From contig BRXU01000041.1 in assembly GCA_030267565.1 (NCBI GenBank), forward strand, positions 124,001-188,000: 64,000 bases of DNA. The letters are read 5' to 3'. This DNA comes from Pleodorina starrii. Taxonomy: Eukaryota > Chlorophyta > Chlorophyceae > Chlamydomonadales > Volvocaceae. The notes beneath the pieces were generated by a model. The model had not been told where the DNA came from, did not search any database, and saw nothing but the letters and a program-made list of their open reading frames with translations. A program made the translations under genes and the position numbers. Below, one piece after another: positions 29,761 to 41,035 of this stretch (positions within the stretch are counted from its first letter, which is position 1; each line of letters starts with the position of its first letter).

Positions 29761-31190
29761 TGTATGCTCCGGTTTCGGCCTCCTAGGTCCTGCGCCTCGC
29801 TCATGCGTAACCGTCGCTTTGCATCCAAGCGCCATTCAGATTGGATTTGTTCTTCTGATCGCGGTGTCGGTCCAGAGGTCTCCGCGTATTGCGTCAACCA
29901 TTCGCGTGCGTGACTGTCACAGCTCGCCATCTGGTATTTATGGCGTGTTGCATTCCTTCGCTAACATTTGTTGATACTCCTTCGCGCTGCCTTTCCATTA
30001 TCCGCGTTCGTCTTGGCAATGCCCGCTTCCCGGTTTCGGCCTTCTCCTTCCCGCTGTTCGCGCTCCCGTGCTTTGCCTCGCACAAATGGATTCCGTTGTG
30101 TATGTCATATTCACATGTGTTTATACCCGGAAATTGGTCTCAGACCCATTGAAGGGTTAAACACCAGAGGAGTTGTGATCTCAATTGTGTCTCCGCAGTA
30201 CACATGTGGGCGGTAACTGGGCGGTATAGGCGCATTGTCAGTGGCGCCGATGCACGCTGATAACAGAAGAAAATGCAGAGAATGGCATGGGCGGCAGTAT
30301 GTGAGTCGGAAGCAAGGGTCGGCGAGACGAAACGGAGTTAAACAAGGGAAAGCGCCTTGAGGACGCCAGCGCAGGACACACTGCGCTGTGTGTCCGCGCG
30401 AGCCCGTACAAGCGCATGTGAAAGGCGACATGCGTTTGAATTGAAGTCGCCCATCGTTTGCCCGAACGGACCACAATAGGAAACGCGGTGACTCATGCGT
30501 AATCAGCAGGAAGCAAGGAGAACCAGGCGCCTGAAGGACGCAAACGTTGCGTAAAAACACAAGCAAGAATGGCATAAAGAATGAATTCATTTGTGCGAGG
30601 CAAAGCACGGGAGCGCGAACAGCGGGAAGGCGAAGGCCGAAACCGGGAAGCGGACAATTTAAAGACAAAAGTAGACAATGAAAAAGGCAGCGCAAAGGAT
30701 TATCAACAAGTGATGGCGAGGAAAGGCAACACGACTGAAAGACCAGAGCTGTGACGGGTACGTCAACGGTTAACGCAATACGCGGAGACCTCTGGACTGC
30801 GCTGTGTGTCTGCGCGAGCCCGTACAAGCGCATGTGAAAGACAACATGCTTTTGAACTGAAGTCGCATATCGTTCGCCCGAACGGATCACAATAGGAAAC
30901 GCGGTGACGCAGGCGTAATCGGCAGGAAGGAGAACCAAGCGCCGGAAGGACGCAAACGTTGCGAAAAAAACATATGCGAGAATGGCATAAAGAATGAATT
31001 CATTTGTGCGAGGCAAACACGGGAGCGCGAACAGCGGGAAGGAGAAGGCCGAAACCGGGAAGCGGACAATGCAAAGACGAAAGCGTACAATGAAAAAGGC
31101 AGCGCAAAGTAGTATCAACAAAGGATAGCGAGGGAAGGCAACACGACTGAAATACCAGATGGCGAGCTGTGACAGTTGACGAGGGTTGAC
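29761..31190 (-). repeat. Unclassified repeat family C, with a direct duplication
   Basis: 30395-30757 and 30810-31173 are two diverged copies of a ~360-bp segment (gagcccgtacaagcgcatgtgaaag ... ggcaacacgactgaaa). Inverted relatives lie at 29940-30100, 35990-36640 and 37360-37520, and in front of the pherophorin genes. Short frames recur because of the repetition, with no domain. Confidence 0.65.
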
Positions 31191-32316
31191 GCAATATGCG
31201 GAGACCTCTGGACCGCCACCGCGATCAGAAAAACAAGGGGTTGGTGTCGGCTTCCTTGAAGCCGGAAAAAGGGCGGGGCCCCGTTCAATCCGTACGGGTT
31301 GAGTTGAGTGCTAGGGCGAAAGTGTGGACAGTCCTGCTGATATATAGCCAGAGCTTTATCCCCGAAATGCCTGCTTGCGGAGTCGTCAGCAAGGCCTGCC
31401 GGCGCCGCACGAATCACGTCATTCCGCCGGGTGCATGAGCGCATCGATCGAAATACGGCATCATTTCCAAAGCGAGCGGCGAGGGCGTCAAGTGTGAGAG
31501 TGTCCTAACAGTCCTGCTGATAGACATCCAGAGCTTTATATCCGAAATGCCTGCGGCTTGAGCAATCCACCCCATGTTCAGCATCGCGCTCCGTCTCGGC
31601 ACTGTGCAACTCTTCCCGCGAGCGCATTGGCTTAAGGAACATGACAGTAGACGTGGAGTGTATCATTCACATATCACGCAGGCTGACTTGCCAATAGAAG
31701 GACAGCGGAACTGTTTGCGAGGGTCGCGACGACGTGCAGTTGCCGACGAGAGTGCACAGGCTTCGCTACCGAAGTATCCGCCGTATGGTAGAGCAGGCTT
31801 GACAACATTAACATTAGGACAGGACTGTAGAAGCCCCCTAGGTTGCCGACTGGACTTGTCGGGCGGCCCGCAGAAGAGCGCCGCATCGTGCGTGCATTGG
31901 CGGCTTGGCGTCCAACAACCAACAGTTTGCCCCTCATGGTTTGCTCCTTGCAACCTTTGTAATAGAAATGTGCTTCAAGTCGGTCGGACCGGCAAGCAGA
32001 GCTGCTGTGGTGTGGTCGCGGGAAGAATGTATGTTCGCAATGCAAACATAGTTGGTTGCTTGCCGAAACGAAGATTATTTTCACGCCGTCATGTCAGAAT
32101 TCCACTGTAAGGAACGATGAATCTTCTGGAAGTAATTATAGGCCGAGAGGTGTTGGTTTGACCTCGGCCTCGGTCCATGGAGACTGCCAAACTGGCTTTT
32201 ACTCATACGAGGTTGGGTTCCAATAATAAATTTACCGTGCAATAAAGAATGTAATCTATTACTTATGCAGACTTTCCGTTGGCCGAAAGTCTGAACTTGT
32301 CCAATTACTTCCACCG
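31191..32316. other. Gene-free stretch with a short direct repeat
   Basis: 'acagtcctgctgata...cagagctttat...cgaaatgcctgc' occurs twice (about 31329 and 31509). A 178-codon ATG frame at 31574-32110 shows no domain and ordinary composition, so I do not call it a gene. Confidence 0.45.
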
Positions 32317-32363
32317 TCCCACGGGCACACGGGCACACGGGCACACGGGCACACGGGCACACG
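32317..32363. repeat. 8-bp microsatellite (ACACGGGC)n
   Basis: Five to six tandem copies of acacgggc directly upstream of a GC-rich hairpin. Confidence 0.9.
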
Positions 32364-32381
32364 GACATGGGCAATCCTACA

Positions 32382-32422
32382 GGGCGGGGCCCCCCTGGGC
32401 GCTTCGCGCTGGGGCCCCGCCC
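32382..32422. terminator. GC-rich perfect hairpin
   Basis: Perfect 12-bp arms gggcggggcccc (32382-32393) and ggggccccgccc (32411-32422) around a 17-nt loop. It looks like a terminator-type hairpin but no transcript ends here that I can identify, so the role is unknown. Confidence 0.4.
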
Positions 32423-32429
32423 AAAAATA

Positions 32430-33640
32430 CCCCAGGAATGGCGCTTGGATGCAAAGCGACGGTTACGCATGGCGCAGGACGTAGGAGGCCGAAACCGGAG
32501 CATACATACGCTGCGCAGGTTCACACGCGTCCGAAGGCTATTTGCGGGGCAACGATAACGACGCAGGAATAGGTGCGTGAACCGACATTTACACGCGAGG
32601 ATGACAATGCAGGCGGGTGATTCACAGGTAAAGCGACGAAGCGCACGTATCCGAAAACTGAATCCTTCATTGGTCAGCGGCATCTGCGCGAACGGTTCAC
32701 GCAATACGCGGACACCGCCACCGCGATCGGAAGGACAAATCCAATATGAATGGCGCTTGGATGCAAAGCGACGGTAACGCATGCGCGAGGCGCAGGACGC
32801 AGGAGGCCGAAACCGGAGCATACATACGCTGCGCAGGTTCTCACGCGTCTGAAGGCTCTTTGCGGGGCAACGAAAACGACGCAGGAGGATGACAATACAG
32901 GCGGGTGATGGACAGGTAAAGCGAGCAAGCGCAGGTATCCGAAAAAGAGCCGTCCGTCGAAGGAAACCCCAAACCTCAGGCATGAAACAAAGTGTCGCCA
33001 GTATGCGTGAGCGGTGCGGCGATGGCGGCTTACTTCGGTTGCCGAACGCTATACGTGCTTGTGACTGTCATTATAAGTGTTCTCCTTTCGCCGTCACAGC
33101 CTAGAGACGCGTTTTGGGGACGCACCCGCCTGGCGGACGGCCATGAGCTGCACGGCCGTCAAGGAGCGCCATCGACACGTACCTGCGGCAAATCGCGCTT
33201 CTTCAGGAGATAGAGCGGCCGTATCGCGTCTATCAATGGGTCGCGGCCTGGGCAGGAATGGCTTATGGGGCAGGGTGGCGCCACCTGGGCGAGCTCGTTG
33301 AGGAGTGAGAACGCGCAGCAAGCCCAGAAAAGCAAGGCAAGGAATGTGTGGGAGGGCCGGACGGCCTAGCACGAACAGCTGAACGCCCGGAAGCCACAGC
33401 TGTGACAGTGATCGGCGCAACAGCATGAGCAGTGGCCGCGACCGGCCGCGGGAGCGTCGTGCATAGGGACGGGATGCATGCGGCAGTACAGGGAAAAAGG
33501 GCAATGCCGGCTTGCCGAGCGCAATACGTTGATGTCATGGGACGGCCATCTTCGGCACGTCCTTTGAGGAGCACTGTCAGTGCGTACCTGTGACAGCGAC
33601 CGGCGCAACAGCATCAGCAAAAGCTGCGACAGGTGCGTGG
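32430..33640. repeat. Fragments of repeat family B, rearranged
   Basis: Direct and partial copies of family B motifs (gcgcttggatgcaaagcgacggt at 32440 and 32755; aggccgaaaccggagcatacatacgctgcgcagg at 32485 and 32808). No gene supported. Confidence 0.6.
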
Positions 33641-33889
33641 GTGCGGGGTATGGGCCTGGAGCGGAAGCCTTGCATGGATGGTAGGAAGGATGGCATCATG
33701 CTGACAGCAAAGGCAGCATCGTTTTGCGGACCGAAAACCGAGGCTCACTCTTTGTTCACAGGCACCAAACGAGATCACGGCTAGAAATGCATGGTAGGGT
33801 AGTGTGGTACGGTTCGTGACGAAGACAACACCTTGGGCGTGCAGGTCGTCCGCTTCGCCGCGCCGGCGGAACTGTGACACTGCCGTGTG

Positions 33890-35700
33890 GACCGACAGCC
33901 CCGCGGAACACTCGGGGAACGGCCCAGTCATGAACCGGGTCATACAGTGTGTTTTGGGTCATGAACCCAGTCATGCAGCCATTCGCACGACATGACCAGT
34001 CATAACTCCAGTCATGTGGGCCCCTCCAGTCATGCCGGGCAGGGCCCAGTCATATCAGGACGCCATGCCCCCAGTCATGTTGTGCCCAGTCATTTTGGGC
34101 TAGTCATGTGAAACTAAGCCTGTCATGGAAGCCTACGTCCAGTCATCTGGTGCTGGGCATAAGCTTTGTAGTCATTTCTTACAATCAGTGCTGTGACGAT
34201 TTACACTCTCCAGTCGGCTATTCTAATGTGAGTGCTTTTTATGGGACTGCATTTACTGTTATGCAGCTGGAGCTGGATTTATTTCAGGAACTTTTACTTG
34301 TCCTTTTCGCCTCAGACCTTTTCTGCCTCAAATATGAACTATACGGACAGCCACATGCGGACAGCTATGCAGTCGCGTCACATAGCATACAAAGTTAGAA
34401 CGCCAAATAAGTCCATCAAGGGACTTAACTAACCACACAGCGGACAACCACAGGTTGGAGTAAGGGAGCAGGCAGTGAAGCTGCTAAATGTCGTACACCG
34501 TCACCGACGGTGACGGGTACGGCAAAGTAGTTTCAGCATACAGTACTTTGGGTAAAACGAACTCATCTTGAATGCTTACTGTTACTAATAATAATAATAA
34601 TAATAATGATTAGCTCATGTAGAGGCATTACGAAGGATGACATCGTATATCAGGGACGATGTTAGGGAGCATTTAACACCTGTGATGGCACAGAACTTAT
34701 GGACAACTTATATAGAAAGCAAAGAACAGCAGACACCAAAGCTTGACAATAAGACGGCGTGCTGCTTTTTCGGCTACAAGCTGTGGTTTAGCAAGTCGGG
34801 CACTCCGATTGCCATCAGCGTCGCCACCTGGCGTCAACAACCACAGTGCCACAGTGTGTGCAGCTCGCTCTGGCCGAGAAGGTACGCAGTGTCAGTAGCC
34901 CGGCTGACTGGCACGACCGAGCAAGCGCATACCAGGTGGGAGGGGACGGTGCGGGGGGCGGCGGGGGTGATGGCGGCGGGGGTGATGGCGGCAGGGGGGA
35001 GAGAGGTCGGAAAAGAAGACGGGGCCGGGCCAGAGTGCAATGTGTAGATTCGTGTTATAGGGTTTAGGGTTTTATGGTATTACTCGCCCGGTAGTCATGG
35101 TGTGCACACAGGCAATGACTGGTTCCGGTCATGTAGGAACGTACGGCAGTCATGGGGTGCACGCACGCAATGACTGGTTCTGGTCATGTTGGAACGTACG
35201 GCAGTCATGGGGTGTACACGCACAATGACTGTTTCTGGTCATGATGGACTGTACGGCACTCCTTTAATGTAAGCGTAATATGACAGTCCATGGTCATGTG
35301 CGTATGATGATGCAGATCATGACCGAATTCATGGCCGAATTCATGAACAAATTACAGTGCGCAACATGACTGGAAACCGTCATGTAGGCACCTGCCAGTC
35401 ATAAATTGAGTCCAGCCAGTCATGAAATTGGGTCATGACTGTGGTCATGAATGTGGTCATGATTGTTGTTTTCCATGACCGGTTCCAGTCATCTTATGCA
35501 GCCCATGGCGCACTGCATGACCCATCTCATGACCCGGGGCATGACTGCCCAACATGACCAGTGCACAACATGAACACATCTATGACTAGCACTTCATGAC
35601 TGCAGGCACTTCATGACTGGTCGCATGACTGGGTTCATGAACGGGTTCATGACCCGGATAGCGCTGTATGACTGGGCCGTTCCCCGAGTGGAACTGGGTT
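33890..35700. repeat. Inverted CAGTCAT arrays around a ~1-kb core
   Basis: The left array starts after cactcggggaacggcccagtcat (33911-33933) and runs to about 34150. The right array runs from about 35090 and ends with the exact reverse complement (35668-35690). Between them is a ~0.95-kb AT-richer core with a (TAA)n microsatellite (about 34590-34608) and no supported gene. Inverted subterminal heptamer clusters of this kind occur in DNA transposons such as CACTA or hAT types, where the transposase binds them, but no transposase or clean terminal inverted repeat is visible. The same boundary and array lie inside the 49-bp-LTR element. Confidence 0.7.
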
Positions 35701-35889
35701 GTGCACGCGGTGCCGCATTACCGTCCGGACTGGTTTTAACCTAGGCATTTACAGGCTCTCGAGAGAGGTCCGGCCAGTTGGTTGACCACGTGCACCGAAA
35801 GTGCTTCCATCGTTAGCTGTAGTATGATGATTGTGTTGATAATAATCATAGCGTGGGATAGAGCGAGGTTCGTCATGTCTGGACCCCGT

Positions 35890-37350
35890 GCGTGCGAGAC
35901 GGAACCTGCCACACTGACTGTCGCCCGTCTTTCCATCAATCCACGCGTTCCACAACTCTACGGTGCGACCAAATTCCGGGATCGCCGCAGGCCCTTCTTG
36001 TACGCAACGTTTGCGTCCTCCGGGCGCTTGGTTCTCCTTCCTGCGCATTATGCATGCGTCACCGCGTTTCTCATTGTCATCCGTTCTGGCAAACGCTGGT
36101 CTTTAAGGCGTGTTGCATTCCCTCGCTATCATTTGTTGATACTCCTTCGCGCTGCCTTTGCATTGTCTGCGTTCGTCTTTGCAAATGCCCGCTTCCCGGT
36201 TTCGGCCTTCTCCTTCCCGCTGTTCGCGCTCCCGTGCTTTGCCCCGCACAAATGGATTCTATTGTTTACGCCATTCTTGCATGTGTTTATACGCAACGTT
36301 TGCGTCCTCCGGGCGCTTGGTCTCCTTTCAACGCATTACGCATGCGTCACCGCCTTTCCTATTGTGGTCCGTTCTATCTGGCAAACGATGGGCGACTTCA
36401 ATTTAAAAGTGTGTCGCCTTTCACATGCGCGTGAACGGGCCCTCGCAGGCACAAAGCGCAGTGCGCCCTGCACTGGCGTCCTCATGGCGCTTTCCCTTGT
36501 TTGACTCCATTTCATCTCGCCGATCCTTGCTTCCGACTCACATACTGCCGCCCTTGCCATTCTCTGCATTTTCTCCTGTCCTCGGCGTGCTTCGGTGCTT
36601 CTGCTGACGATGGACGGTACTGCCCCGCCGTTACCGCCCACATGTTAATAACTTATTAACATTAACTTAATGTTAATATCTGATTGTTGGCAAACACGCC
36701 TTCCTTTGCGACAAAAGCAGATATTATCGGTTTGACTATGTCACTTCGTCACATAGTCCTGTATACTAAGTTATTAAGTTAATGTTACAGTGTTACATGT
36801 GTACACGTGTACTGCTGGCCCACATATTATTGAGATCACAACTCCTCTGGTGCTTAACCTTTCAATTGGTCTGAGACCATTTCCGGGTATATTTCCGGGT
36901 ATATATGACCGGCCTCCGCATTCTTTGATTTGTGATGACATACTCCCATTGCGAATCTGCGCAGCGTTTCTGTCGCCGGGCTCCTGCTGTCCTGCGTCGT
37001 AGCGCATGCGTCACCACATTTCTTCTAGTGGCCGGTTCAAAGAACGTTCGTGCTCCTGTGCTTTATGGCCACCCTCCGCATTCTTTTTGATTTGTGATGA
37101 CATACTCCCATACATTGCGAATCTGCGCAGCGTTTCTGTCGCCGGGCTCCTGTCCTGCGTCGTAGCGCATGCGTCACCACATTTCTTCTAGTGGCCGGTT
37201 CAACGAACGTTCGTGCTCCTGTGCTTTATGGCCACCCTCCGCATTCTTTTTGATTTGTGATGACATACTCCCATTGCGAATCTGCGCAGCGTTTCTGTCG
37301 CCGGGCTCCTGTCCTGCGTCGTAGCGCATGCGTCACCACATTTCTTCTAG
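35890..37350 (+). repeat. Repeat family C copy, AT-rich palindromes and a ~160-bp tandem repeat
   Basis: 35990-36640 is the inverted relative of 30395-31173. 36644-36758 holds three short perfect palindromes. 36908-37350 contains about 2.5 copies of a ~160-bp unit (cctccgcattctttttgatttgtgatgacat ... gcgtcaccacatttcttctagtggcc). No gene supported. Confidence 0.6.
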
Positions 37351-37936
37351 TGGCCCGTTCCGATAAGCGATGGGCGACTTCAATTTAAAAGCACGTCGCC
37401 TTTGACATGCGCATGTGCGGGCCCTCGCAGACACACAGCGCAGTGTGTCCTGCACTTGAGTCCTCAAAGCGCTGTCCCTTGTTTGACTCCGTTTCGTCTC
37501 GCCGATCCTTGCATCCGCCTCACATACTGCCGCCCTTGCTATTCGTTGTATTTTACCCTGTTCTCAGCGTGCAACGGCGCCCCTGACGATGCGATGGTAC
37601 CGCCCTGTTACCGCCCACATGTACAGCGGGCCCACATATTGAGCCCACAACTCCTCTGGTGCCTAACCCTTCATTCATTGGTCTCAGCTCTCAGGACCAA
37701 TTCCGGTTACAGCGGGCCCACATATTGAGCCCACAACTCCTCTGGTGCTTAACCCTTCATTGGTCTGAGGACCAATTCCGGGTATGTATGTAACGTATAT
37801 GCAGACAGTAATGGTTACCAAGGCAGGGCCTCCTGTACGGAGGCCGATCTGCCTAGGTAATCATTTAGGTAAAATAGCAAACATCAGGCAGCAGAGCAAA
37901 ATAAAACTCAGTTGCTTGACAACGTGGCGTACAAAA

Positions 37937-40548
37937 ATGTGCGCCAAGGACGGCTACCCGCGCGTCACTAGCGCACATAATAACGTATTGCTGGTGATGC
38001 TGACAGTCCTGGCGCTCCTTAAATCGCTTTCTCTGGCCGCACCCTGCCAGTACCGTCTCTACAATTCGGATGGAGTACGTGTGTCGGAGCTTGTCTTGGA
38101 TGGGTTGGAACAGAACACAGGCAGTGTCCGCGCCAGCATGTCAAAGCTAATTGTGGACGTGCCTAACGCCGATGGCACCTTCACAAATACAGAACCATCC
38201 TGGTATTGGCGAGCAGGACCCAACGGATATAGTGCCGCTTTGCGTTTTCTTACCAGGTCTGAGTTTGCATCCTACTATCCTGGAGGTACATGCCCTTTAC
38301 TGTCCACATTCTTCTCAACGGGCAGCAATGAAGTATCCGTCAGCCCGATGTCTAACTGGATCAGTACGATGCCGACCATTGACTGCTCCTCGGTGACATG
38401 GCTAGTCCTCATGGGCTCCGTAATCGACTATGTCGCCGAGGAGGCCTTTTGGGCAATTGGTACGATTGGTTGCTCTCCTAATAAGGGCTTTGTCAGGTTC
38501 GGGGTTGACTGCTGCCCCTATCCGCCGCCACCCAGCCCGCCCAACCCACCCAGCCCTTCACCACCCCTGCCACCATCACCACAGCCACCGTCCCCATTGC
38601 CGCCCAGCCCACCCAGCCCTCCAGCACCCCTGCCACCATCACCACAGCCACCCTCCCCAGTGCCACCCAGCCCGCCCAGCCCTCCACCACCCCTGCCACC
38701 ATCACCACAGCCACCTTCCCCATTGCCTCCCAGCCCGCCCAGCCCTTCACCACCCCTGCCACCATCGCCACAGCCACCCTCCCCATTGCCACCCAGCCCC
38801 CCGTCTCCTCTCCCCCCGTCCCCACCAACTCCTCCATCACCACCTCCACCGAGTCCACCGAAGCCACCTTCGCCACCACCACCCAGGCCACCGTTACCTC
38901 CACCTCCACCCCCACCCCCACCGCCATCTCTTATGGCCATCCCATTATCCCCTCCACCTAAGCCATCTTCCAGTCCCTCGCCCTCTCCTCCCTTTGCCAC
39001 AGCACCAGTTCCACCACCTCCTCAACCCCCACTACCGCAATCTTCATCCCCACTTAATCCTTCCCCATTTCCTCCTACGCCGCCCCCTCCTTCCCCTTCT
39101 CCACCTTCACCAAACCCAACTTTCCCATTGCCATCACCGTCGCCGCCGCCACGTCCTCCGTCTCCATCCCCACCTTCACCACCATCCCCTCCATCCCCAA
39201 CCCCACCGCCATCGCCACGCCCTCCATCCCCATCTCACCCGCCGCCGCCACGCCCTCCATCCCCATCACCACCGCCGCCGCCACGCCCTCCATCCCCATC
39301 CCCACCGCCACCACCTCGCCCTTCGCCCTCCCCACCTTCCTCGCCCCCCACGCCACCACCCCCAAGTCCCTTCCGTGCACCACCCAAGTCCCCCCGGGTA
39401 CCCAGCAATGATGCGCTGGTCAGGAGCTTCCCCTTCTCCTCCTGTGACACGCGAGATGTCGCTCTGACCCCGTACCGTATGTCCTCACCGGTCGGCCCCT
39501 TCAACTCGACTTCCTCCAAAGCCACGTACTGCTTTCGGATCGCTGCTGTGGAGGCGGCAGACAGCGCCAGCCCGTGTGCATACATCGTAATAAACAAGAT
39601 CGAGCTTATCGTCAGTAAGTGATAACACGACCGGGTCGTCCATTTGAGGGGCTGGTGGCTGAGGAGTGTTCACAGGGTGATACCCGTGGATGCGAGACGG
39701 TACCTTCAATCATTTGAGGTCTAAACCTTATTCGTTGTGTGTGGGCAGGTGGTCGCCGACCAGCCTTTTGCAGTTTGCTGCAATGTTTGGATGTGTGCCG
39801 GCTTCACTTGCAGCAGGCGCATACGTACACAGATGCAACTAGATACTTGGGGCAGCAGGTCTGACTGCACGGCCGCTGTGGCGGTATGGCACCGAGCCCA
39901 TACAAAGCACCAATCACTGCCACGTGTGCAGTCCCGCACTCTAGCTAGCTAGACGCCTACACACCAACGAATCACCATTATATATCACTCTGCCTGCAAT
40001 AATCCCGAGCAACCGTACGTAGTGGTTGTCACGTTACAGACTAATGCCACATGGACATGGGTCCCAGCCAGCCAATTTTTGCAGCAGGCCCCCTTGGCCA
40101 ACCGAGGTCTCGGGCCCCTTCTCCCACTCCCTACCTAGGGGCCCGCTCGTTCATTTTCTTTTCGTACACGGCACCACACTCGCTCTCAACGATTGACTTC
40201 TCCCCGATCGACCCCTTTTCTCTGTTGTACGTGATCACAGACCGCGCCTGTGTGGAGGAGAGTCCCAAGGCTGCTCGTCTGGTCACCATTAACGGGGTGA
40301 CCGTGTACCCCTTTTACAGCCTCAAGACATGGCGTGGCGAGACGTATGGACTCATGGGCCTTAGCAAGCTGGCCGACACGTTTCCGCTCATCCCCACCGG
40401 CGGTCTGACATTGTGCATGGAAATGGCCCGCCAGAGCACGTGTGCAGCTCCGGAGCGGCTGTGCTACGGCAATAGCTGCGTTTACTCGCTGATTAACTCG
40501 GACTACAGCTGCTGCCCAGTCAGTCAGGTGCCGGATGGTACTGCTTGA
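37937..40548 (+). CDS. Pherophorin, gene 1 of the cluster (two exons)
   Basis: Exon 1 37937-39614 and exon 2 40241-40548, joined across a 626-nt intron (A|GTAAGT donor, GATCACAG|AC acceptor; phases agree), give 661 residues. The ATG is the start shared with the two paralogues ([10 protein letters not shown]). A signal peptide ([19 protein letters not shown]) ends near 35. Then come an N-terminal Cys-containing pherophorin domain (about 36-193), a Pro-Ser rod (about 194-486) with four 21-residue repeats of the type [19 protein letters not shown], and the C-terminal pherophorin domain (about 487-661) with [18 protein letters not shown] and, across the splice, NKIELIVN. It ends [12 protein letters not shown]. 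Pherophorins are secreted hydroxyproline-rich glycoproteins that polymerise into the volvocine extracellular matrix. Gene 1 is the diverged member. Confidence 0.93.
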
Positions 40549-40764
40549 TGCATGGAGTAACGCATGCACGCATGCAGACGTTGTTGATGCATTGCATGCA
40601 AGGCATGCATTAGTTAGGTGCAGGGGACGGCATGTTGGTTGAACGAATCCCGCCCCACCCCATCAATCGATCAATCCTGCCTCGGGGTTTGGCGCACTTG
40701 CGACGCACGCAGCAACCGGGCGGGTGATGAGCTCACCACCGTGGAGCCGGGCCAGGCGCACAGC

Positions 40765-40984
40765 ATAATAATAAAAGTAATAATGATACGCCCAGCCGGT
40801 ACGTAGCCGAGGCGTGGGTTATGGGAGCAGAGGGGGCGGGGTGACGGGTTTCCCCGGTCCCAGTCCCCCACCACCACCGCGAGGAACTTCAGACTGGTCT
40901 GTCGTTTGTTACGTGCCGGCCGGTGTCGGTTCCGCATGGGGGTTACGTTCCATTTGCCTGCGGGTTATATATAACGATAGTGGC
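40765..40984 (-). mobile_element. 5'-truncated LINE 3' end (dual-endonuclease family)
   Basis: On the minus strand it encodes the same C-terminus as the LINE at 19721-27493 (ITRRQMERNPHAEPTPAGT), then the same 3' untranslated sequence and a (TTA)-type tail. The 5' end is truncated at about 40984. Confidence 0.9.
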
Positions 40985-41035
40985 ACGCTATCTCTTGTGA
41001 TTGCCATAGAACGTGGCAGATACTGAGGACCGTTG

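Noticed and set aside
31574..32110. 178-codon ATG frame
   Set aside because: No domain, ordinary composition, and it lies among repeats; the opposite strand is open too.
34637..35047. 136-codon frame with a Gly/Ala-rich end
   Set aside because: The end is a ggtgatggcggcggg-type simple repeat and the start has no recognisable features.
35040..35075. Telomere-like TTTAGGG
   Set aside because: Only one clear unit (gggtttagggtttt); no array.
38430..39467. His/Pro-rich frame and Gly-rich minus-strand frames over the pherophorin rods (also at 51496 and 62287)
   Set aside because: Alternative readings of CCA/CCC/TCA codons of the Pro-Ser rod.
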